Below, piece by piece: positions 35,905-49,745 of a stretch of 64,000 nucleotides of DNA (its first letter is position 1; each line of letters begins with the position of its first letter). The notes beneath the pieces were generated by a model. It saw only the letters and a program-made list of their open reading frames with translations, ran no database searches and was not told the origin of the DNA. Made by a program: the position numbers and the translations under genes. This DNA comes from Undaria pinnatifida. Taxonomy: Eukaryota > Sar > Phaeophyceae > Laminariales > Alariaceae. The stretch lies in the NCBI GenBank assembly GCA_012845835.1, contig JABAKD010000014.1, forward strand, positions 7,899,074-7,963,073. The letters are read 5' to 3'.

Positions 35905-36161
35905 TGTTGATACGACCCCAGGCGCCAGACAGGTGCTTGCGCAGACAGACGAGCTCCAAGTGCTGTTATTCTCCAGCTATAGACATAAACCACATATGTA
36001 TATATTATAGGACTTCGAAGTGTCGAGCAGAGAGCACGCGACAGACGATCGGATAGAACTGGCACGCATTCTACTTCAATAAAGCCTCACCAAGCATATG
36101 AACTCCTTAATATATGTAACCGTCATCGTACCTGCTGTATCGAGTACAAGCACAATCAACA
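35905..36161 (-). repeat. Copia 1 5' LTR
   Basis: 257 bp, partner of 28659-28915. On the element strand it is followed by CGCTATAGCGCGCTAATGA, a candidate primer-binding region that is not complementary to a typical tRNA 3' end. Confidence 0.9.
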
Positions 36162-38772
36162 ATGTGTGTCATGAAGTATAGTGTGATACCGTACGGGTGT
36201 ATATATGTTGATAGCTCGTACAGTAGTCTGAGCGGGGGCCTGCTGCATTTATGCCATGAAGATTGTTGCCCCGTAGGAAGGGAGGCATGGGGACTCGTCG
36301 GGGGCAGAAGCCGAGCCTTTCGCTCGTGGTGGCAGGAGGGGGAATCGAGGTGTGTTATTCTCCCGTATGTGCAAGATTGGGTATCTTCTGTTTGGAAAAT
36401 CCATTCATGTCACAGTTTTTCACGTCAGTAACCGACATAGTATTTCCCTATTATATGACTAGGATACGATCATTTTTGTTCACGTGCGTCATACTGTCTA
36501 GTATGATACCGTACGGGTATATATATACATATGTTCATAGTTTGTACAGTAGTCTGAGCGGGGGCCTGCTGCATTTATGCCATGAACATCGTTGCCCCGT
36601 AGGAAGGGAGGCATGGGGACTCGTCGGGGGCAGAAGCCGAGCCTTTCGCTCGTGGTGGCAGGAGGGGGTGTCGAAGTGTGTCATTCTCCCGTACGTGCAA
36701 TATTTGGTATCTCCTGATGATTGAAAAATCCATCCATGTCACAATTTTTCTCGTCGGTAACCGCCATAGTATTTCCCCATTATATGGCTAGGATACGATC
36801 CTTCTTGTTCGTGAATGTGCGTCATACAGTAAGGTGTGATACCGTACGGGTATATATATGTCGTTAGCTCGTACAGTAGTCTGAGCGGGGGCCTGATGCA
36901 TTTAGGCCATGAACATCGTTGCCCCGTATGAAGGGAGGCATGGGAACTCGTCGGGGACAGAAGCCGAGCCTTTTGCTCGTGGTGGCAAGGAGGGTCTCCA
37001 GGTGTGTTATTCTCCCGTATGTATGTGCAAGATCGGTATCTTCTGTTTGAAAAATCCATCCATGTCACGATTTTTCACGTCAGTAACCGCCATAGTATTT
37101 CCCCATTTTATGGCTAGGATACGTACCTTTTTGTTCACGTGCGTCATACAGTATAGTGTGATACCGTACGGGTAAATATATGTGGATAGCTCGTACAGCG
37201 GTCTGAGCGGGGGCCTGCTGCATTTATGCCATGAACACCGTTGCCCCGTGTAAGAGAGGCATGGGGACTCGTCGGGTGCAGGAGCCGAGCCTTTTGCTCG
37301 TGGTGGCAGGAGGGGGTCCCGAGGTGTGATATTCTCCCGTATGCGCAAGATCGGTATCTTCTGTTTGGAAAATCCATTCATGTCACGATTTGTCACGTCA
37401 GTAACCGCCATAGCAGTCCCCTAATACATGGCTAGGATACGATCCTTTATGTTCATGTGCGTCATACTGTAAAATGTGATAACGTACGGGTATATATAGA
37501 CTATCTATGTTGATAGCTTGTACAGTAGTCTGAGCGGGGGCCTGCTGCATTTATGCCATGAAGATCGTTGCCGCGTATGAAGGGATGCATGGGGACTCGT
37601 CGGGGGCAGCAGCCGAGCCTTTCGCCCGCGGTGGCAGAACGGGGTCTCGAGGTGTGTCATTCTACCTTGTGTGCAAGATTCGGTATCTTCTGTTTGGATA
37701 ATCCATTCATGTCACGATTTTTCACGCCAGTAACCGCCATAGTAGTTCCCATCATATGGCTAGGATACGATCCTTTTTGTTCATGTATGTGTGTCATGCA
37801 GTATAGATGTGATACCGTACGGGTATATATATATGTTGATAGCTCGTACAGTAGTCTGAGCTGGGGCCTGCTGCATTTATGCCATGAAGATTGTTGCCCC
37901 GTATGAAGGGAGGCATGGGGACTCGTTGGGGGCAGAAGCCGAGCCTTTCGCTCGTGGTGGCAGGAGGGGGCCTCGACATGTGTTTTTCTCCCGTATGTGC
38001 AAGATTCGATACCTTCTGTTTGGAAAATCCAGCAGTGTCACGATTTTTCACGTCAGTAACCGACATAGTATTTTCCTCTTATGTGGTTGAGATACGATCC
38101 GTTTGGTTCATGTGCGTCATACAGTATAGTCTAGTGTGATACCGTACGGGCATATATATATATATATGTTGATAGCTCGTGCAGTAGTCTGAGCGGGGGC
38201 CTGCTGCATTTATGCCATGAAGATCGTCGCCCCGTATGAAGGGAGGCATGGGGACTTGTCGGGGGCAGAAGCCGAGCCTTTCGCTCGTGGTGGCAGGAGG
38301 GGTCTCGAAGTGTGTCATTCTCCCGTATGTGCAAGATTTGGTATCTCCTGATTGAAAATCCATCCATGTCACAATTTTTCTCGTCGGTAACCGCCATGGT
38401 ATTTCCCCCCATTATATGGCTAGGATACGAACCTTCTTGTTCGTGAATGTGCGTCATACAGTATGGTGTGATACCGTACGGGTATATATATATATGTCGT
38501 TAGCTCGTACAGTAGTCTGAGCGGGGGCCTGCTGCATTCATGCCATGAAGATCGTTGCCCCGTAAATGGGAGGCTTGGGAACTCGTCGGGGGCAGTAGCC
38601 GAGCCTTTTGCTCGTGGTGGCAGGAGGGGGCCTCGAGGTGTGTTATTCTCCCGTATGTGCAAGATTCGGTATCTTCTGTTTGGAAAATCCATTCATGTCA
38701 CGATTTTTCTCGTCAGTAACCGTTAAAATATTTCTTCTATTTCTGGCTATAATATGATCCTTTTTGTTCATG
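36162..38772 (+). repeat. satellite satA, tract 4
   Basis: About eight monomers that continue tract 3 in phase across the Copia 1 insertion. Variants with CCAGCAGTGTCACG (38028) also occur in tract 3 (26946, 27259, 27582), showing shared higher-order structure. Confidence 0.95.
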
Positions 38773-39041
38773 TGTTAAGATACGGCCTCGAAAGGCCTGT
38801 CATTATCCGAATTTGAGATCGTTTGGATGGGTTTCGTATGATAAGGTTGGCGGTTTATATCCGGGGAAGTTAGGAATTACATCGGACGCACGTTCCTCCG
38901 TTCTCAGAATCTATCCCGGGCTCTGGTGGAAACGAATAAAGCTATATCTCCACGAAGGAACGAAAGTGAGTACTCTCCGAGGACCTGCTCAATTGGCAGA
39001 CCTGCAGGGGGCACTCTGTGTCCCCCACCTTTAATTTAAGA
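38773..39041 (+). repeat. chromovirus 5' LTR
   Basis: 269 bp, about 91 percent identical to 42758-43026 by eye. An AATAAAGC string at its centre could serve as a polyadenylation signal. Confidence 0.93.
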
Positions 39042-42000
39042 TGTGGCGTCGTCGGCAGGACAGAAAGAAAAAGGCCGAGGCGAGGGCTCGATTACCGCCG
39101 ACTAAGATTTCGCTTCGGTTTTTGCTGTACCCACCGTGACCAACGAGGACTCCGCCGAGGCCCCGGCTGCCACGACATTAGTGGCCCAACCGACTCCTTC
39201 CCGGAGCTCGGTACAAGGGACAAACCCCATCGAGTCCATAAGCCCGACCGCGTCCGTCCCAACCTCGCCTGGATCTCCGGCGCCCCAGACGATGACGCCT
39301 TTTTCGGACCGCATCTCCACTCGGACGCGCCGGCGTTCAGCAACAGCAGCTGGTATGGCACCCCCTGCTGTCGACTATGGCTTCGGGCCCGGCGGGGTCC
39401 CCCAGCCATCGTCCAGACGAGTTACAACTCCGCCGCGAGCCCGACGGCCGCGGCCGGCTCCGCCAGTCGCCGCGACCCCTACTCTTGCCGACCCGCCGGC
39501 CCGCACGGTACCACTTCCATCCGACCACGACCACGCAGAGCCTATGGGAACTCCGCTCCTACGGCTTACGCCTCTTCCTGGTGAAACGCCGGCTACACTT
39601 ACAAGGTCGGATGCCCTCGGCGACGCTGCTGAGTTGCGGTTCGCGGATTCCGTCGCGCGTTATTCACATGCCGATTGGAAGCGCGAACAACACGCAGAGC
39701 CGACGTGCCACGCCACGATACGTTACATCTCTATCGGCCGGCCGTCGGCCCTGCCACCCGACTTCTTGGCATGCTACCCCTCGCCCAAGCGTCCCTCCCT
39801 CTCAGACATCCAGGAACTGGCGGGTAAGGGTCGACTACATACAACCGACGACGCATCGTCCTACTCGTCCGTAACCCGACACTCCCGCCAACAAGCTCTG
39901 ACAAACCGAACTCTGTGGGGCGAGCTGCTTGCTTGCTAAACGACGAGCCAGTTCGCATCTACGTTCCCCTGCTCATGCGCCCTTGGATCATGCAAGCTTG
40001 CCACTCGACGGCCTCCTGCCACCTTGGCACCACGCGCACGTTGCGCATGCTGGAGCGTTTTTATTAGTGGATTGGCATGAGTGTGTGCACCCGGTGGTGG
40101 CTTCACCACTGCTTGAAGTGCCAAGCGCGGAAAACCCCACGGCTGACTGTCCGCAGGCCCATCATCACAATGCCTCTGCCGGAAGGTCCAGGTATCGCCG
40201 TCAGTGTTGACTACTTCGGCCCCCTTCCGGTCACACCACGAGGCAACACCTACATCCTGCTGTTCACCGATCGCTTCAGTCGTCGGGCCGACATGTTCCC
40301 CGTCACTGCCGCTGAGTTCACCGCGGAAGGTACAGCCAATATCCTGGTGAACCAATACATCCCCTTGTGAGAGTGCCCGCGCACCATACTCTCGGACAAC
40401 GGACTGCAGTTCTGCTCCAAGCTTTCACAAGCTGTATATCAGCTGTTAGGTGTACACAAGCTTGCTACAAGCTCCTATCATCCCAACTGTAACGGGGGCG
40501 TTGAGCGGGTAAATCACACTATGGCACAAATGCTGGCGATGGTCGTCAACGAGCGACAAGACGACTGGGACTTGCATCTGCCCCACGTAGAATTCGCTTA
40601 CAACAACTCTGTCAGCGCGGCGACGGGTTTGGCGCCCAACGAGGTCCTCGTGGGCAGACTCCCACGGCTCCCCCTGACGATTTTTGACCGCACAGGTGTC
40701 GTGGGACACAAGAGTCTGGCCCGTGACCACCTGGCCTATTGTGATTTGGCCACCGACCGGCAAAAGCGCGCGAACGCCATTGTCCGCGCACACCACGCCC
40801 TCACCGTTTCCCGTGTTAACCGCAGAAACTCCGCCCTCGCCGACGCGCTGCGTCCAGCACCTAACTTCACTGTGGGTGGTTGGGCATGGGTATACAATTC
40901 TGCCTCTACCATCCGCCAGGGTGTGAAGGCGAACACCGACGCCAAGGTACTCAAGGCCAAACTCGCGCTTAACTGGACGGGCCCATACAAGGTCCTGGCC
41001 GTAGGTCCCTGCTCCGCCGCCGAGACCCCGGACGGCTCGCCGCTCGGGAGCAACCTCCTTTATTTGGATCTCCCTTCCGACCTGCCTGGTTCGGACGCTC
41101 GTCGGCGTGTGGCCATCGAGCGCTGCAAACCCTGTGTCAACTCCCACGACAGCGGAGACATGCCCATATACCTACCGGCGGGGCTGACACAGTATGTGCT
41201 CAACAAATTTTCCAAGAAGTCCCCGCCGTACCACGTCACTCAAGACGACGTTTCGACTCCCCTCCAACGGCTGGAGGTGGAGCAGGTCACTGGTCATCAG
41301 TCGGTACGGGGGCGAGGTGGCGTCATCGCGGTGCTATACAAGACGCATTGGGCGGGACTCCCCGAACCGTCCTGGGAGCGGGAACTGGACCTTCACCTCT
41401 CCCGCTCCCACATCTTGCGTTATTGGGCCGGAACCCCGGACCAGCACCGCCAAACCAACCGCCTCTACCGCCGAATGCGGATCTGAGCGGCACAGCGTGA
41501 GCTCTCCCGCAACAACGGGGAACGTTTCCTAGCGCCGGGCTACGCCTGTGTTCCCCGCGCCGATTGGCTCCATCGCTACCACGACACAGTACTCCCTAAG
41601 GGAGCCCACTTTTGGTACAAGGGAGACGATGGTTTATGGTGGCTAGGAAAAATCAGCGCGAGCACTACCGAGGACAAGGTATACCTGGTCCGCTTCCTGG
41701 ACGACCCGGGACCGATTAAATTTCCTCTTCCCCCGGCGCGCTACACGACTTCAACGGGAGCCGTACGAGGTTCTTGGTGCTTGCAAGTTCACATCGCCAG
41801 TGCGTTTCCTCGGGGAATCCAACGTAACGTAGACGAATCTCGAGGCGCGGCTGTAGCCAGTTGATTCCCAAGCCACCACCGCTCGTCGATAGCTCTTCAT
41901 TTTTTTTTTTCAGATATGAGTTTTGCGTCTTTGTCTTTGGGTTGTTCGTAGTGTCCTGAGAGTCTTCGTCGGGTTTTGGGGCGGTTTTTCCATTGATTTT

Positions 42001-42757
42001 TCTCTCTGTCCTGCCGAACCCCCTGCTCGGTGCCGGGTCAGGGTTCGGTTAAAAACGCCGCTATCTGAGGCGCGGAGCTGTCGCCTTTTTGTCATTGTTC
42101 AATTTCGCCCTGCCGACGCCCTCCTCAGCCCAGAGCCGGGGGGCGACCAGGATACCCTGTTCGCGCGTAACGTGGTACAGGGCTATGTACGGGCCTGTGT
42201 GTAATCTTTTATGTTTTGTGTGTTGTATTTGTTCTGCTTTGTTTTTTTTCGTCTAAACACTTCCTCCCCTAGCGGGGCTGTACGTGTTGCCACCTTTCAT
42301 CCCGGGTATTTGTCGTTTCCTCGGCTAACCCCCCGCCTTGCCGATGGCCCGCGGGAGGTTTTTCGCATGACATCTCCCTTGTGTTAGCGCCTGTGTTGCC
42401 CCCCATATCGACGAGGGTTCGCCTCGCCATAGTACCTTTTTCTATGGTTGGTTTGCCGTAGAGCCTTTCCTGCCCCCCCCGCCACTCCGGCGGCATAGAT
42501 TGTAGAGCCTTTTCTGCCCCCCCCGCCACACCGGCGGCATGCGGTAGGTTTTTGATGGGTGACTATTACCTTGTTGTAGGGTCTTCGTTTCTTTCTACTG
42601 ATTTTCTTCGCATGTTCCTGGCTCCATAGCCTGACGGTTAGAGGTGTGGGAGTGGGTTTTGAGGAGCCGCATCTTCGACTCATGGTCTAGTTCGTAGAAC
42701 CGGAGTTTCCCCGAATCCCCCATATTTCTGCATATGCGACTCATCAGGGTGGGCTAG

Positions 42758-43026
42758 TGTTAAAATACGGCCTCGAAAGGCCTGTCAATATCCGAATTTG
42801 AGATCATTTGGATCAGTTTCGTATGATAAGGTTGGCGGTTCATATTCGGGGAAGTTAGGAATTAGATCGGAGGCACGTGCCTCCGATCTCAGAAGCTATC
42901 CCGGACTCTGGTGGAAACGAATAAAGCTACATCTCTATCAAGGAACAAAAGTGAGTACTCTGCAAGGACCTGCTCAATTGGCAGACCTGCAGGGGGCACT
43001 GTGTGTCCCCCACCTATAACTTAACA
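42758..43026 (+). repeat. chromovirus 3' LTR
   Basis: This is the partner of 38773-39041. It contains a palindromic stretch around GGAGGCACGTGCCTCC that is less perfect in the 5' copy. Confidence 0.93.
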
Positions 43027-44964
43027 CATGTGCGTCATACCAGGTACTACAGTATTTTGTGGTACCGTACGGGTATATATATGTTGATAGCTCGTACAGT
43101 AGTCTGAGCGGGGGCCTGTTGCATTTATGCCATGAAGATCGTTGCCCCGTATGAAGGGAGGCATGGGGATCGTCGGGTGCAAGAGCTGAGCCTTTCGCTC
43201 GTGGTGGCAGAAGGAGGCCTCGAGGTGTTTTTCTTTCGTATGTGCAAGACACGGTATCTTCTGTTTGAAAAATCTATTAATGTCACGATTTTTCACGTCA
43301 GTAACTGCCATAGTATTTCACTCTTTTTTATCTAGGATGCGATCCGTTTTGTTCATGTATGTGCGTCATACAATATAGTGTGATACCGTGGGGTACATAT
43401 ATATGTTGTAAGCTCGTACAGTAGTCTGAGCTGGGGCATGCTGCATTTATGCCATGAAGATCGTTGCCCGTAAATAAAAGGCATGGCTACTCGTCGGGGG
43501 CCGGAGCCGAGCCTTTCGCTCGTGGTGGCAGGAGGGGGTCTCGAGATGTGCTTTTCTCCCGTATGTGCAAGATTTGGAATCTTCTGTTTAGAAAATCCAT
43601 TCGTGTCACGATTTTTCATGTCAGTAACCGCCATAGTATTTCCCTAAAATATGTCTAGGATAGGATTCTTTTTGTTCATGTATGTGCGTCATACAGTGTA
43701 GTCTAGTGTGATACCGTCCGCGGATATACATGATGATAGCTTGTACGGTAGTCTGAGCTGGGGCCTGCTGCACTTTGGCCATGAAGATCGTTGCCTCGTA
43801 GGAAGGGAGGCATGGGGACTCGTCGGGGGCAGAAGCCGAGTCTTTCGCTCGTGGTGGCAGGAGGGGGTCTCGAGATGTGTTATTCTCCCGTATGTATGTA
43901 TGCGCAAGATTCGGTATCTATCTTCTGTTGGAAAATCCATTCATGTCACGATTTTCCACGCCAGTAACCGCCATAGTATTCCCCTATTATATGGCTAAGA
44001 TACGTTCATTTTAGTTCGTGTGCGTCACACAGAATAGTCTAGTGTGATACCGTACGGGTATATATAAACGTTGATAAGCTCGTACGGTGGCCTGAGCGGG
44101 GGCCTGCTGCACTTATGCCATGAACATCGTTGCCCCATAAAAGGGAGGCATGGGGACTTGCTGGGGGCAAATGCCGAGCCTTCCGCCCGTGGTGGCAGGA
44201 AGGGGTCCCGAGGTGTGTTATTCTCCCGCATGTGCAATTTTTGGCATCTTCTGTCTGGAAAATCCATTCATGTCACGTTTTTTCACGTTAGTAACCGCCA
44301 TAGTATTTCCCCATTATATGGCTAGGATACGATCCTTCTTGTTCACATGCGTCATACAGTTTAGTGTGATACCGTACGCGTACATACATTTTGATAGCTC
44401 TACAGTAGTCTGAGCGGGGGCCGGCTGCGTTTATGCCATGTAGATCGTTGCCCCGTATGAAGGGAGGCATGGCTACTCGTCGGAGGCAGAAGCCGAGCCT
44501 TTCGCTCGTGGTGGCAGGAGGCGGTCTCGAGGTGTGCTGTTCTCCCGTATGTGCAAGATTCGGTATTTTCTGTTTGGAAAATCCATTCATGTCACGATTT
44601 TTCACGTCAGTAACCGCCATACTATTTCCCTAATATATGGCTAGGATACGTCCATTTGTTCATGTGTGTTTGTGATACAGCATAGTGTGGTACCATACCG
44701 GTATATATATCAATAGCTCGTGCACACACTACAGTAGTCTGAGCGGGGGCCTGCTGCACTTATGCCATGAAGATCGTTGCCCCGTAGGAAGGGAGGCATG
44801 GCTAACGTCGGGGGCAGGAGCCGAGCCGCTCGCTCGTGATGGCAGGAGGGGGTATCGAGGTATGATATTCTCCCGTATGTGCAAGATTTGATATCTTCGG
44901 TTTGGAAAATCCATTCATGTCACGATTTTTCACGTCAGTAACCGCCATAGTATTTCCCTATTTT
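43027..44964 (+). repeat. satellite satA, tract 5
   Basis: About six monomers continuing in phase from tract 4. They are somewhat more diverged than tracts 3 and 4. The tract is cut by Copia 2 within the TTCCCTATT part of a monomer. Confidence 0.95.
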
Positions 44965-45631
44965 TGTTGGTAAATCGGTAGCTTCTGGGGAAAAGGTATT
45001 ATATTATTGAGACTTCCGTCTGGAGAGACATGCTGGAAAGTGGAGTGGGTCATGTGGGCCAACTCTCCACAGCCCAGTAACAACCGCTCGTAGTCGAATA
45101 CCTAAACCTCCTCGCATAGTGCCTACTCGTACATACCCGTGGGACTACTCGTGGGTGATACCACGAGACGATCCCTGTAACTTACCTCCGTGACACAACG
45201 TATGTAACTGTAACTTATTGCTAGGCTGTTCGTTGAGACAAGCTATATCGTGTTAGCAACACTACAGGAATGTTCCTACTCGTCAATGTGTCCAATGAAC
45301 ACGAAGGGGGCGAGCATGGTAGGCGCGTTGCTCCGATCTCCCAACGTCTTCTCGGTGGAATGCACACTCGGATTACCACGTCACACGCCGACACTACAAC
45401 AACCAAACAATCCGCACGATCTTATTGGCCAAGTGTCTGACGTACTCCAACGTACTACATACCAAAATACCGACAGAGACACCTTCGTCCGTTGTATTAA
45501 CCCGACACACTACAAAGAGTATTCTCGGAACATCCTGCTCAACAACAATGAGTGACAGCAGTTCTCATATTCAAACTGTCCAATCAAATTCTCCTATCAC
45601 AGCAGCCGATACACTGCCGCTACCACGAACA
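44965..45631 (-). repeat. Copia 2 3' LTR
   Basis: 667 bp, about 98.8 percent identical to 50132-50798 by eye. Confidence 0.95.
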
Positions 45632-48600
45632 CCCTCCCTAGGGGCTGTTGTATCAACCAGACCAAGTACTTATAAAAAAAAACAAAATCAAAAACAATTC
45701 AGACTTCTACTTCCTAGAGCCCAGCGCAAAGTCATTTCTTCGAGCGCAATCGCACCTGAGCTGTCCTAAAGGACCTCTATCTTACGAGGCTTCACACGGG
45801 ATCTCAGAAACAGGAGCACTCCGTTCACGAACAGAGAGCCTCCTTCATACCATCCACCATCGCAAGGTACTCTGCCTTAGATGTCGACTGCGAAACGCAT
45901 TTCTACGTCATAGAAATCCAAATCAAAACAACAAATATCTCAGCTACAAAAACAACCATCGATCCTGAAACTGATCTACGGTCAGTAGCCTAATCTCGCA
46001 ACGTCGGTACCTACGAACTACAAACAATACCAGCGTACCTGCTATGTCTACCAAACTGTCTGTTCAAACTATGATAACCGAACAAACTTCAAAACAAAAT
46101 TAAATGCGCCATTTCCAGACGATTATGCAGGATCTTCCGGGTTGCTTTCTAGTGGCTTTTCGTTGGCTCGTTGGGTGCCTGCCACAGTTCGCACAGCGTT
46201 CAAGGTATCAGTTCTCGTCTCGCTGGCGATTCATGCTGGCTCCACACCACCTCTCGGCCACCACCTCTTCGAACGGCACATTTTCTGCCTCGCCATCCTC
46301 CAACAAGGACCTGTATCGCTGGCAAGGGAAGGAGGGATAGGGCTGATGCGACAAAAAATTAACGTCTCGAGAAAAACTCCTCACGTAGTATCTCGCCCGA
46401 GAAATCTCAATCGTGCCAGCCCCGCGGTCACCTAAATTATTCGCAACCAATAAAGAACTTGACCTCACCCAAATTATTCGTAGAAACAGATTCGTCTGCT
46501 GCTGCTGCCATAAACACTTCAGCCAGACTAATCGTTCCTGCATTCAGAATGTCATCCACATGAATCACATCCATCCCCACTACCGTCTCCCTTCACGAAA
46601 CGCAGGACACAGGGGTCTGAAATACACTGCTCGAAACACCAGTCTAGATGCTTGTCTTCGTCCGTACAAACTCTTGTGTTCAAACGAACAACTTTTCCTG
46701 ACACCAAACCACAGCCAGGAGGCAACTCCATCATCAACACTTCGTGATCCAATTCCGACCGAGCAAATGCTTGCTCAATCCGAGTGAAATAATTCCAAAT
46801 TGTACTTGCTCGCCAACGCCACTACCAATCTATGAGATACAGCATTTGCGGTAGGCAAGAAAGTCTCAAGACAGTCCACACCGTACTTCCGCTTGTAGTT
46901 CTTCACTACAAGCCTAGCCTTGGCTTTCACTATCTTTCCTTTTTCGTCTGCTTTCCATTCAAAAACCCTTTCAGCATCAATCACATTACAGCCTATCGGG
47001 ACTTTTACTGCCAACGTGAACGTTCTTGCTCTCATCAAGCCTTCAACCTCTGCAGACCTGGCTCCTTCCCAAATCTTGGCGTACATCTCTGGGCTACATG
47101 ATAGCTACCAGGCTCTGACCCAACATCTTGAATCAGTAACTATGGCAATTCCATTTCTACTTACTGCTACGAGGGCATACACTATGGCTTATGCGAAGAT
47201 GGATCCAAAATTGAATACGAGTGCAGACACGATCTACTCCTTGACTGCACAGGTTTCGCACGCGAGTTCTATCATCTCACACTTCACCATTCTCGCGAGT
47301 AACAGTACTGCAGTCAGCAAGCTCAGCGACAAACCGCGGAATACGATCGGCAAAAGGGGACGCCTCTGCCTCCATCTGTCTTCCCGACCCAATCAACTCG
47401 TCACCATTATGCCCTCCCGGCCCAATCGACTCTACCTCATCATTCCCTCCCGGATCCCCCGTCTCTACCACCTCCTCCTTTATCTTTTGCCCTCCCTACT
47501 CCTGCCCATCAGTCTCAGGCGCTGCAGAAGACACACAAAAGGGGGCGACTCAATCAGAGAAAATATTCACGGGCGAAAGCGATTCACAACGGAAGATGGA
47601 ACACAAGAGGAATGACCTACTACACTGCCCGCATCAACCGAGACAACATCATTAAGTCCCGCACCAGAAAGTACGACAGCACGTTTCAAAATTGTGTGGG
47701 CAACTGCTCTTCCAACAGGCGACCATACCTCGTTTTCTACATCGTCGCTACTATCCGTCACTATCCTCCCCTCCCTCCTCTGCGACCCTATCGGCAGACA
47801 AGATTGCAGTGGAGGGAGCTGTGACGGCAACACCTTCCATGGCAACAGCAGTTTGGACGGTCGCTGTCACCTGCAGGGCGTTGGCTTCAAAAACAAACGG
47901 ATACGGTCCGTCAAGACGAGGTTCTCCATACCACATTTCATACGGTGATTTAGTCTCTGGGTTAGCGGAGCACACAGTGTGATTCATGGCTTCGCAAGCC
48001 CAGTGCATTGCCTCAGCCCAGAGTATATCAGTCTTATGTAATCGCACATATTCAAAAAGAACTTTAGCCTGGATACGAGCCGCCACCGCGGCCTCCTATA
48101 TCAATCCCAACCCACGCTATGCAACACCACTATATTGCGGACTATAAGCCAGTGTGAACTCTTGTTTGATCAAAAGCTCGTGGCACACAGATGCAAATCC
48201 CTTCCGAAAAACTTCCCTCCATCGTCAGATCTAACAATCTCAACCTATGACGGGACACCATCAGCACGCACACTGCAAGAAAACTCCGAACAGCACTCCC
48301 TGCGTCTGATTTATTTTTCAAGAAATACATCCATGCATGCCTTGTGAAATCATTCTCCACAAACATGGGGTAGAGCTGTACCCCCTACGGACACAATGTC
48401 CTTCCTCCCTCCCAGGTCAACAAAAACAAATCTCTCTGCCCAACTTTTATCTTATCAATCTACGTTTAGCATCAAGCGAATGAGCATAAATGTTGTTAAC
48501 TCGTTCACATCCATCGTGGTTTCCTGCTTGCAGTATTAAATCAGTCAACACCGAACAAATAGAGTCTTCTCCTAGACGATAAGCGTTCAGCATGCCATGA

Positions 48601-49495
48601 ACGTTTGGAAATATCACTTTGTCCTTCAAACGCAGTCATCACCACATCAGGACCATCAACACACATTCCATGACCTGGCACACATCTAAATCGGAGTTGA
48701 TTGTTGTATCCTAAGTTGGGGGAATACAACACTTTCTTTCACTCTACTACGGATTATTCGTTGTCAGCAGTCACAAACACCAACAACACGAATACCACTT
48801 TCAGGTTGCAGCGAAAATGCTACAACACCATTCATGCTACAAGTCGCACAGGATAACACCTAAAAATGATACCATGCATGTTCGACTATTAGAGTTGTTC
48901 AAACTGGTTTGAGAGAAAAACACTACACTCTCTGCTGATGCACCTTACCCACACTGGGTCATTTCTCTTACCAGGGGGTCAGTTGGAAAACAATGTCAGT
49001 CATCGGAATATCAGCCTCAGAAACAAGCGTCTCATACAGATTTTGTGTCGGGCACTCATCAGAAAATTCAAATTCTGTCACCACAAGGGATACGATACTT
49101 CAGTGCCGTACAGTACCGTTGAATTCAGGAGCTTTGGGAACTTTGAAAAGGACCCCCACCCAACCTCTCGCCGAATTATATATGTCAGCCCCAGGAATCC
49201 ATGTATTTCCACTGGCGACGTTTTCCCACCTCCTACTACTCAACTGAGAAGAGGTGTGAGGAACTGAGGACTGGCTATCTAAAGCCCTACCTACAGTCCC
49301 GTGGACCGAATCGAAGTTTACTGCAGTAACAACGAACGATCAGCATACAATGCTACACGGGGTTCAAGCCTAAGTCTACAAGACTACTACTCCCAACCAT
49401 CGTGCTGGACACGCCAAGGCCTTGGGCATCGCCGCCCGTTCCTCCGACGGCCCTGCCGGCGGCACCCGATTGGTGCGCGCCAGCCTGTGGTCCCG

Positions 49496-49745
49496 CGTCT
49501 CTAAGTGCAACGCTCCGAACCTGCGAGGAACAATCCTCATAAAATACACGGGGGTTCAAGTCTGGGTCTACAACACCCCTCATGCCGGACACGCTAAAGC
49601 CTTGGGCATCGCCGCCCGTGCGTCTCTAAGTGCAACGCTCCGAACCTGCGAGGAACAATCCTCATAAAATACACGGGGGTTCAAGTCTGGGTCTACAACA
49701 CCCCACTCCAAACCCTCATCCCGGACACGCTAAAGCCTTGGGCAT
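49496..49745 (-). repeat. 125-bp tandem duplication in the Copia 2 gag region
   Basis: CGTCTCTAAGTGCAACGCTC occurs at 49496 and 49621. The stretch through TACACGGGGGTTCAAGTCTG and GCCTTGGGCATCGCCGCCCG is repeated, and a third, older relative precedes it at 49360-49445. Confidence 0.85.

Larger units (their letters stand above)
28659..36161 (-). mobile_element. Ty1/Copia LTR retrotransposon, Copia 1 (fossil)
   Basis: 7.5 kb, bounded by 257-bp LTRs (28659-28915 and 35905-36161) that begin TGTTGAT and end ATCAACA, with target duplication ATGTG at 28654-28658 and 36162-36166 in satA. Parts read on the minus strand in Copia order: gag (about 35850-34670), a CCHC knuckle near 34410-34455, an aspartic protease start (DSGATYHVTG, near 34010), integrase core (about 33420-33085), a Pro/Ala-rich linker, reverse transcriptase (about 31990-31400) and RNase H (30920-30610 and 30330-29970). 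A MITE and a SINE are nested in it. It is broken, with at least four or five breaks counting the nested insertions. About 7 of 257 LTR sites differ, so it is fairly recent. Confidence 0.95.
38773..43026 (+). mobile_element. Ty3/Gypsy chromovirus LTR retrotransposon (fossil)
   Basis: 4.25 kb, bounded by 269-bp LTRs (38773-39041 and 42758-43026) beginning TGTTAA and, in the right copy, ending TTAACA, with target duplication CATG at 38769-38772 and 43027-43030 in satA. Parts in order on the plus strand: a Pro/Thr/Ser-rich 5' coding region (about 39136-39600), integrase (about 40000-40750, with VDYFGPLPVT and a TDRFSR stretch), a chromodomain (about 41270-41430, with YKTHWAGLPEPSWE) and a further region (about 41530-41860) with FWYKGDDGLWWLGKI resembling a Tudor-like fold. 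It is much shorter than complete relatives and is broken, with several breaks. About 24 of 269 LTR sites differ, the oldest of the three LTR elements here. Confidence 0.93.
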
